NCBI GenBank assembly: GCA_002813895.1
Contig: CP024912.1
Coordinates: forward strand, 1,054,001 to 1,118,000
Length of the DNA stretch: 64,000 nt
Direction of reading: 5' to 3'
DNA from: Cyanobacterium sp. HL-69
GTDB taxonomy: Bacteria > Cyanobacteriota > Cyanobacteriia > Cyanobacteriales > Cyanobacteriaceae
A model generated the notes under the pieces. The model was given only the letters and a program-made list of their open reading frames with translations, had not been told where the DNA came from and did not search any database. Made by a program: the position numbers and the translations under genes. Shown here piece by piece: positions 58,062 to 64,000 of the stretch; within the stretch, counting starts at the first letter, position 1; each line of letters begins with the position of its first letter.

Positions 58062-60845
58062 ATGATTCGTATTCGTGGCGCAAGACAACATAACCTCAAA
58101 AATATCGATTTAGAACTACCCCGCAATCAGTTAATCGTCTTTACGGGGGTATCGGGTAGCGGAAAATCCTCCCTTGCTTTTGATACCATCTTTGCGGAGG
58201 GGCAAAGGCGTTATGTGGAGTCGTTGAGTGCCTATGCCCGACAATTTTTAGGGCAACTAGATAAACCCGATGTAGATAGCATTGAGGGGTTATCCCCTGC
58301 TATTTCTATTGATCAAAAATCCACCTCCCATAATCCTCGCTCAACGGTAGGCACGGTTACAGAAATTTACGACTATTTGCGATTACTTTATGGTAGGGCA
58401 GGAGAACCCCATTGTCCTATTTGTGGTCAATCCATCGCACCCCAAACCATCGATGAAATGTGCGATCGCATTTTAGCTTTACCTGAAAAAAGTAAACTAC
58501 ATTTACTTGCCCCTGTGGTACGAGGGAAAAAGGGTAACCACCATCAACTACTTTCTAGTTTAAGCTCTCAAGGATTTGTGAGGGTAAAAATAAACGGAGA
58601 AATCAGGGAATTAGGGGATAATATTGAGCTAAAATCCCAGAAAAAACATGATATAAGTGTACTGGTCGATCGCCTCGTGGTCAAGGGCAACATTCAAGAA
58701 AGGTTAGCCGACTCCCTAGCCACCTGTTTAAAAATTGCCGAAGGGGTAGCCATGGTGGAAATTGTGGGTAAAGAGGAAGAAACTATCATTTTCTCAGAAA
58801 ATTTTGCTTGTCCAACCCATGGCGCAGTAATGGAGGAGTTATCACCCCGTTTATTCTCTTTCAATTCTCCCTATGGTGCCTGTGGACATTGTCATGGTTT
58901 GGGTAGTCTAAAGCAGTTTTCCCCTGATTTGATTGTACCAGATCCTGATGCCATGGTTCTAAGGGCGATCGCCCCTTGGGCAGACAAAGAAAACCCTTAT
59001 TACACATCTCTCCTCGAATATGTCGCCACAGAATACGGCTTTAAACTAAGCGATAAATGGCATACCCTCACTGAAAAACAACAACATATCATCCTGCACG
59101 GAGACAAAGAAATTCAACAAATCCAGTACGGTTACTATCGGGGCGTAATTCCCATGCTCGAAAAAACCTATCAAGAAAGTAACTCCGAAGTAATTAAACA
59201 AAAACTCGAACAGTACATCGAACATCAAACCTGTGAAGTGTGCCACGGTAAAAGACTAAAGCCCGAGGCGCTCGCTGTTAAACTAGGACAATACAACATC
59301 CACGACTTAACCAGCGTCTCCATCGGAGAATGCCTAAATCGAGTAAATAACATCAACCTCACCCCCAAACAAGCCCAGATAGGAGAATTAGCCCTCAAAG
59401 AAATCAAAGCAAGACTAGAATTTTTACTAAATGTCGGCTTAGACTATCTTACCCTAGACCGTACCGCCATGACCCTTTCAGGGGGAGAAGCCCAACGCAT
59501 TCGCCTTGCCACCCAAATCGGCTCAGGATTAACAGGGGTATTATACGTATTAGACGAGCCAAGTATCGGTTTACATCAACGAGATAACGATCGCCTCTTA
59601 GAAACCCTCAGAAAATTACGAGATCTCGACAATACTTTAATCATTGTAGAGCATGACGAAGACACAATCAAGAGTGCGGACTATATAGTTGACATTGGCC
59701 CCAAGGCAGGAGTCCACGGCGGGGAAATTGTCTATCAAGGGAACTACAAAAACTTCCTCAAATCAAAAGAATCCCTCACCAGCGCCTACCTATCAGGGAG
59801 AAAAAAAATTGACATCCCCGAAACCAGAAGGGAAGGAAACGGCAACTTTTTAACCCTCAAAAACTGTCACCGTAACAACCTCAGAAATATAGATGTCCAA
59901 ATTCCTCTCGGAAAATTCGTCAGTATCACAGGGGTTTCAGGCTCAGGAAAATCCACCCTCATCAATGAATTACTCTATCCAGCCCTCAAACATCACCTCC
60001 AACGTAACACCCCCTTCCCCAAACAACTAGACAGCCTAGAAGGCATAGAAGCCGTTGATAAAGTCATTGTAATCGATCAATCCCCCATCGGACGCACTCC
60101 CCGCTCCAATCCCGCCACCTATACAGGGGTATTTGATGTAATTAGGGAAATGTTTGCCCAAACCACCGAAGCCAAGGCAAGGGGTTACAAAGCAGGGCGT
60201 TTTTCCTTCAATGTCAAAGGAGGCAGATGCGAAGCCTGTGGAGGGCAGGGGGTAAACGTCATCTCCATGAATTTTTTACCTGATGTATATGTACAGTGTG
60301 ATATATGCAAAGGGGCAAGGTATAACAGGGAAACTTTGCAAGTGAAATATAAGGGTTATTCCATCGCCGATGTGTTAGATATGACGGTAGAAGAAGCCCT
60401 GAAGGTATTTGAAAATATCCCCCGTGCCGTAAATCGTTTACAAACCCTCGTGGATGTGGGTTTAACCTATGTCAAACTAGGACAATCAGCGCCTACTCTG
60501 TCGGGGGGAGAAGCCCAACGGGTAAAACTTGCCACAGAATTATCTCGCCGTGCCACGGGCAAAACGGTATATTTAATTGATGAACCTACCACGGGATTGT
60601 CTTTTTATGATGTTCACCATCTTCTAAATGTGTTGCAAAAATTAGCAGATAAGGGCAACTCCATCATCGTCATTGAGCATAATTTGGATGTGATAAGGTG
60701 CGCTGATTGGATTATTGATTTAGGTTTGGAAGGGGGAAACAAGGGCGGAGAATTAGTTGCCATCGGCACTCCTGAAGATATTGCCAAATCAAAAAAGTCT
60801 CATTTAGCTAAGTATCTGAAAAATATTACAAAATGCGAAAGATAA
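58062..60845 (+). CDS. uvrA: Excinuclease ABC subunit A
   Basis: This 927-aa protein recognises UV and bulky DNA lesions in nucleotide excision repair. It has two ABC ATPase cores: Walker A FTGVSGSGKSSLAFDT and TGVSGSGKSTLINELL, signatures LSGGEAQRIRLATQIG and LSGGEAQRVKLATELS, and Walker B-type VLDEPSIGLHQRD and LIDEPTTGLSFYD. Zinc fingers are seen as CPICGQ, CEVCHG and CEACGGQG...CDICKG. Length is close to the usual 940. Start MIRIRGARQHNLKNIDLE is diagnostic. Confidence 0.98.
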   Translation: MIRIRGARQHNLKNIDLELPRNQLIVFTGVSGSGKSSLAFDTIFAEGQRRYVESLSAYARQFLGQLDKPDVDSIEGLSPAISIDQKSTSHNPRSTVGTVTEIYDYLRLLYGRAGEPHCPICGQSIAPQTIDEMCDRILALPEKSKLHLLAPVVRGKKGNHHQLLSSLSSQGFVRVKINGEIRELGDNIELKSQKKHDISVLVDRLVVKGNIQERLADSLATCLKIAEGVAMVEIVGKEEETIIFSENFACPTHGAVMEELSPRLFSFNSPYGACGHCHGLGSLKQFSPDLIVPDPDAMVLRAIAPWADKENPYYTSLLEYVATEYGFKLSDKWHTLTEKQQHIILHGDKEIQQIQYGYYRGVIPMLEKTYQESNSEVIKQKLEQYIEHQTCEVCHGKRLKPEALAVKLGQYNIHDLTSVSIGECLNRVNNINLTPKQAQIGELALKEIKARLEFLLNVGLDYLTLDRTAMTLSGGEAQRIRLATQIGSGLTGVLYVLDEPSIGLHQRDNDRLLETLRKLRDLDNTLIIVEHDEDTIKSADYIVDIGPKAGVHGGEIVYQGNYKNFLKSKESLTSAYLSGRKKIDIPETRREGNGNFLTLKNCHRNNLRNIDVQIPLGKFVSITGVSGSGKSTLINELLYPALKHHLQRNTPFPKQLDSLEGIEAVDKVIVIDQSPIGRTPRSNPATYTGVFDVIREMFAQTTEAKARGYKAGRFSFNVKGGRCEACGGQGVNVISMNFLPDVYVQCDICKGARYNRETLQVKYKGYSIADVLDMTVEEALKVFENIPRAVNRLQTLVDVGLTYVKLGQSAPTLSGGEAQRVKLATELSRRATGKTVYLIDEPTTGLSFYDVHHLLNVLQKLADKGNSIIVIEHNLDVIRCADWIIDLGLEGGNKGGELVAIGTPEDIAKSKKSHLAKYLKNITKCER

Positions 60846-60955
60846 AATGAATAGTCAAAAAAAATTTCAAGGTACATTCTTCCCAAAAACACGCGAATAG
60901 AATGAAAGTACAAGTAAAATAGTTTAAGCAGGATTAAGATAAAATCGAAAAACTA

Positions 60956-63900
60956 ATGAATGTCGAGGAATCAGGCCGCAATAAGAATTTGCAAAATATA
61001 GGGCAACACAATTTAGATCAGTTTTTTTCCTTGGCGTTAGATTTATTATGTGTAACGGATTTAGAGGGTTATTTTTTACAACTAAATCCTTCTTGGGAAG
61101 AAATCTTCGGCTACTCTATAGAAGAGTTACAGGGATGTAACTTTGCTGATTTTGTTCACCCCGATGATTTAGAAGGTAGTCTCGCTGTTTTTAGAAAACT
61201 TCAAAGCCAAGAATCTATTAACTATTTTGAAAATAGATGTCGTCATAAAAATGGCACATATATTTATCTGGAATGGAAAGCTCAAATCCATGGGGGCTTA
61301 ATTTATGGTTTGGCAAGGGATGTTACAGAAAGAAAACAGAGAGAAGAAAAGGTACAAAGAGAAAAACAATTTTCTAACTCAGTTATTACCAATCTTCCTG
61401 ATGGTTTTATGGTGTTATCTCCTGAAGGGAAAACTTTGGAAGTAAACCGTGCTTTTTGTGAGATGACGGGATTTAGTCGGGATGAGTTGATGGGTAAATA
61501 TCCTCCTTTTGTTTATTGGAAGGATGAAGAGGTTAATTTTTATGAAAGTATTTTTTGTAATACTATTTCTAGCATAAATAATAAAAATATTGAAATAGAT
61601 TTTAAACATAAAAATGGTCATTATTTTCCTGTTTTAGCTAGTAACTATACTATTAATGATAATGAAGGTAATGTTATATTTTTGTGCGCTACTATCAAGA
61701 ATATAAGTCTTCTTAAAAAGACTGAATTTGATCTTAATTTAACTAAAGAATTTTTAGAACAAACTAGCCGTTTGGCAAGGGTTGGTGGTTGGGAAGTTAA
61801 TTTAGAAGAAGATACTGTGCAATGGACTGATATGACGAAGATTATCCATGAATTGCCTTTAGATTTCCAACCTACTTTGGATGATGCTATTAATTTTTAT
61901 CGAGAAGGGGAAAGTCGAAATACTGTCACAAAGGCGGTGGAGGGAGCTATTATGAATGGTACGTCTTCTTCCTTTGAGGTGCAGCTAGTAACGGCAACGG
62001 GGAAAGACATTTGGGTAAAGGCGATCATTGAATCGGATTTCCAAGATGGAAAATGTCGTCGTCTTTATGGTTCTTTTCAGGATATTGATGAAGATAAGAA
62101 AAATCAAATTGCTCTGGCAAAAAAAACAAAGGAATTTGATCAGTTAGTGTCTTTTATACCTATGGGTATTTTCAAATTGACACAAGATTTTAGATTTAGT
62201 TATGTTAGTTCTGTATGGAGTAATTTAAATGGTTTGAAAGCGGAGGATGTGTTGAAAAATCCTCAATTAGCCATTGATAAAATTCATCCTGATGATCGAG
62301 ATTTATTCATGACTAAGAACTATGAAGCGGGGATTTGTCGCTCTCCTTTTGACCAAATAGTCCGATTTATTGGTGATGGTGAGGTGCGCTGGATGCAGAT
62401 AAAATCTCAACCTCAACAGGATGAGCATGGAAACTGGTTTTGGTTTGGTACCCAAACTGATGTTACTGAAAATCAAATCGCCCAACAAGAGTTATTAACA
62501 ACAAAACAACAGCTACAGAGTATTTTGGGTTCTCTTAATGAGGTGGTATGGTCAGTTACTTATCCTAAACAAGAAACACTATATGTTACTCCCTCTGTAG
62601 AGGAATTATATGGCATTTCTATGGAGGAATGGATTAAAGATAGTTCCCTTTGGCAAAGGGTAATTCATCCAGATGATCAATATCAAATTCCCATTATTCT
62701 GGAAAATTTGGAAACACAAGGGTATCATAATACCGAATTCCGAGTTGTTACCGCCACAGGGCAAGTTAAATGGGTTTCTAACAAGGTGAAGTATATTCGG
62801 GATGATGAAGGGGAAATTGTTAGAATAGATGGTATTACTGCGGATATTACTGAGAATCAATTGACAAAAATTGCTTTGGCAGAGAGTGAGAATCAGATCA
62901 AAAATCTCATTGCTAATCTTTCAGGAGTGGCTTATCAGTGTCTCAATGATAATAGTTATACAACTTTATTTATTAGCGATGAAATTAAACGATTAACGGG
63001 TTATCAACCTCAAGATTTTATAGATAACCGCATTAATTTGTATGACATAATCCATCCTAAATATAGAAAAAAAGTTTGCGAGAAGGTCAATAAAGCTGTC
63101 TTAAGCAAAACCAGTTACGAGGTAGAATATGCTATGGTAACTACTGATAATAGCGTAGTATGGGTTTCTGACAAGGGTAGGGGGGTTTATAATCAACGGG
63201 AAGAACTCCTTTATTTAGAGGGGGTTATATTTGATATTACTCGTCAAAAATTAACTAAAAATAAAATTCAAAAAGCTAATAAAAATTTACAACTAAAGGA
63301 AAAAATGCTCTCGGCTATTTCCTTGGCTACAAAGGAGTTGTTGGTTAACGATGATGTACAAAGTGCGATCGCCCTTACCCTTAAAATTCTATGCGATGCC
63401 CTTGGCACAGATCAAGCGTATTACTTTACCGTAGAAAAGGGAGAACATGAACCTATCTGTAATCATCAATATGAATATTATGCCGACGGAAGACCCATGG
63501 TCATAAAAAATCCCCAATTAATTAATATTCCCATCTCCATGTATCCCCTAGCAGGAGAAGTACTATTGGCTGGGAAACCCTTTCAAACATTCACCGATGA
63601 CATAGAAGATAATTTAGTTTTTAAATCGTTAATAGAAGAACAGAATATAAAATCTTTTATCTATATCCCTATATTCTATCAAGGACAACTCGTCGGTATT
63701 ATTGGGTTTGATGATTGTCAGAAAAGAAGAAAATGGACAGAAGGGGAAACTGCTTTGTTACAGAGTTTTGCCGATAGTATTGCCAGTGCGATGGAAAGAA
63801 AAAGTCTTGAAGAAAATTTGAACCTGGCAAAACAACAAGCGGAATTGGCAAATCGGGCAAAGTCAGAATTTTTAGCGAATATGAGCCATGAAATTCGTAC

Positions 63901-64000
63901 TCCCCTAAATGGTGTCATTGGTTTTTCTGAATTGCTGTTAGAAACTAATCTCGATAATACTCAAAAAAAATATCTCAACCTAGTAAATCAATCTGGTAAT
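60956..64000 (+). CDS. Multi-PAS/GAF sensor histidine kinase, 3' end beyond window
   Basis: The open frame runs 1015 codons to the window edge. It reads [20 protein letters not shown], then a series of six or so PAS/PAC modules ([50 protein letters not shown] and others, each followed by W-rich and D(V/I)TE linkers), a GAF domain (about 790-945) and a HisKA H-box, [20 protein letters not shown]. The ATPase and any receiver domains lie beyond 64000. It is soluble, as no membrane helix is seen. The H-box wording is typical of hybrid kinases. The signal is unknown. Confidence 0.92.
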   Translation, partial: MNVEESGRNKNLQNIGQHNLDQFFSLALDLLCVTDLEGYFLQLNPSWEEIFGYSIEELQGCNFADFVHPDDLEGSLAVFRKLQSQESINYFENRCRHKNGTYIYLEWKAQIHGGLIYGLARDVTERKQREEKVQREKQFSNSVITNLPDGFMVLSPEGKTLEVNRAFCEMTGFSRDELMGKYPPFVYWKDEEVNFYESIFCNTISSINNKNIEIDFKHKNGHYFPVLASNYTINDNEGNVIFLCATIKNISLLKKTEFDLNLTKEFLEQTSRLARVGGWEVNLEEDTVQWTDMTKIIHELPLDFQPTLDDAINFYREGESRNTVTKAVEGAIMNGTSSSFEVQLVTATGKDIWVKAIIESDFQDGKCRRLYGSFQDIDEDKKNQIALAKKTKEFDQLVSFIPMGIFKLTQDFRFSYVSSVWSNLNGLKAEDVLKNPQLAIDKIHPDDRDLFMTKNYEAGICRSPFDQIVRFIGDGEVRWMQIKSQPQQDEHGNWFWFGTQTDVTENQIAQQELLTTKQQLQSILGSLNEVVWSVTYPKQETLYVTPSVEELYGISMEEWIKDSSLWQRVIHPDDQYQIPIILENLETQGYHNTEFRVVTATGQVKWVSNKVKYIRDDEGEIVRIDGITADITENQLTKIALAESENQIKNLIANLSGVAYQCLNDNSYTTLFISDEIKRLTGYQPQDFIDNRINLYDIIHPKYRKKVCEKVNKAVLSKTSYEVEYAMVTTDNSVVWVSDKGRGVYNQREELLYLEGVIFDITRQKLTKNKIQKANKNLQLKEKMLSAISLATKELLVNDDVQSAIALTLKILCDALGTDQAYYFTVEKGEHEPICNHQYEYYADGRPMVIKNPQLINIPISMYPLAGEVLLAGKPFQTFTDDIEDNLVFKSLIEEQNIKSFIYIPIFYQGQLVGIIGFDDCQKRRKWTEGETALLQSFADSIASAMERKSLEENLNLAKQQAELANRAKSEFLANMSHEIRTPLNGVIGFSELLLETNLDNTQKKYLNLVNQSGN

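Overview
This is chromosomal DNA from a low-GC, unicellular-type cyanobacterium. The evidence is the overlapping psbD-psbC pair (photosystem II D2 and CP43), a PCP_red protein of the chlorophyll-synthesis family, a fused panC-cmk gene, Pix/Tax-type phototaxis genes, a glucosylglycerol-type (ggt) transporter, and frequent HIP1 octamers (GCGATCGC). Gene content and base composition would fit the Cyanobacterium/Geminocystis group, but that is an inference. Most of the window is housekeeping sequence, with several small accessory islands.

Layout. 0-7.4 kb: pgi (cut by the window edge), a 51-aa PCP_red gene, a pentapeptide-repeat gene, a TrkA/KtrA-type K+ regulator, a DUF2267 gene, and pntA/pntB, which are separated by an inserted four-helix-bundle gene. 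7.5-9.2 kb: a DUF433/DUF5615 toxin-antitoxin pair whose toxin is split by an intact IS630 element. 9.2-14.1 kb: a complete ggt-type sugar ABC transporter. 14.2-16.5 kb: a MerR-controlled ArsP permease/thioredoxin/phosphatase cluster. 16.6-25.4 kb: a HAD phosphatase, glyS, an unrecognised three-gene cassette ending in an HNH-like nuclease, ndk, a CYTH enzyme, tRNA-Cys and a 7TM-HD phosphodiesterase. 25.4-30.6 kb: coaE, eno, aroA, gnd and a CAU tRNA. 30.8-34.5 kb: a decayed IS next to psbD-psbC, then tRNA-Arg. 34.7-42 kb: ispF-ruvA, an S8 peptidase, clpP, panC-cmk, a glycosyltransferase and a small-membrane-protein operon. 42.4-47 kb: two secreted proteins, then pixG/H/I-like genes followed directly by tyrA. 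47-56 kb: two identical 848-bp IS5-type elements flanking an oligopeptide-type permease, mscL, dxs, an ABC-2 permease and small genes. 56-64 kb: a MITE-like repeat, a CorC/HlyC protein, uvrA and a large PAS/GAF hybrid-type histidine kinase that runs off the end.

Several dispersed repeat families thread through the intergenic DNA. One is a GATCCCCC...TTAATAA...GGGGGG palindrome with five copies, all between 11.2 and 20 kb. Another is a TTGATAAT-type array, and a third is a TTGCCCA/TTCCCTA-type heptamer array. Two TTGATAAT arrays lie in inverted orientation on either side of the four-helix-bundle gene, and one of them encodes the last codons of pntA. The strongest candidate for an undescribed system is the three-gene cassette at 20.0-21.3 kb. 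The best-resolved mobile-element event is the IS630 insertion at 8031-8980: removing it with one TA copy exactly restores a 116-codon toxin gene.
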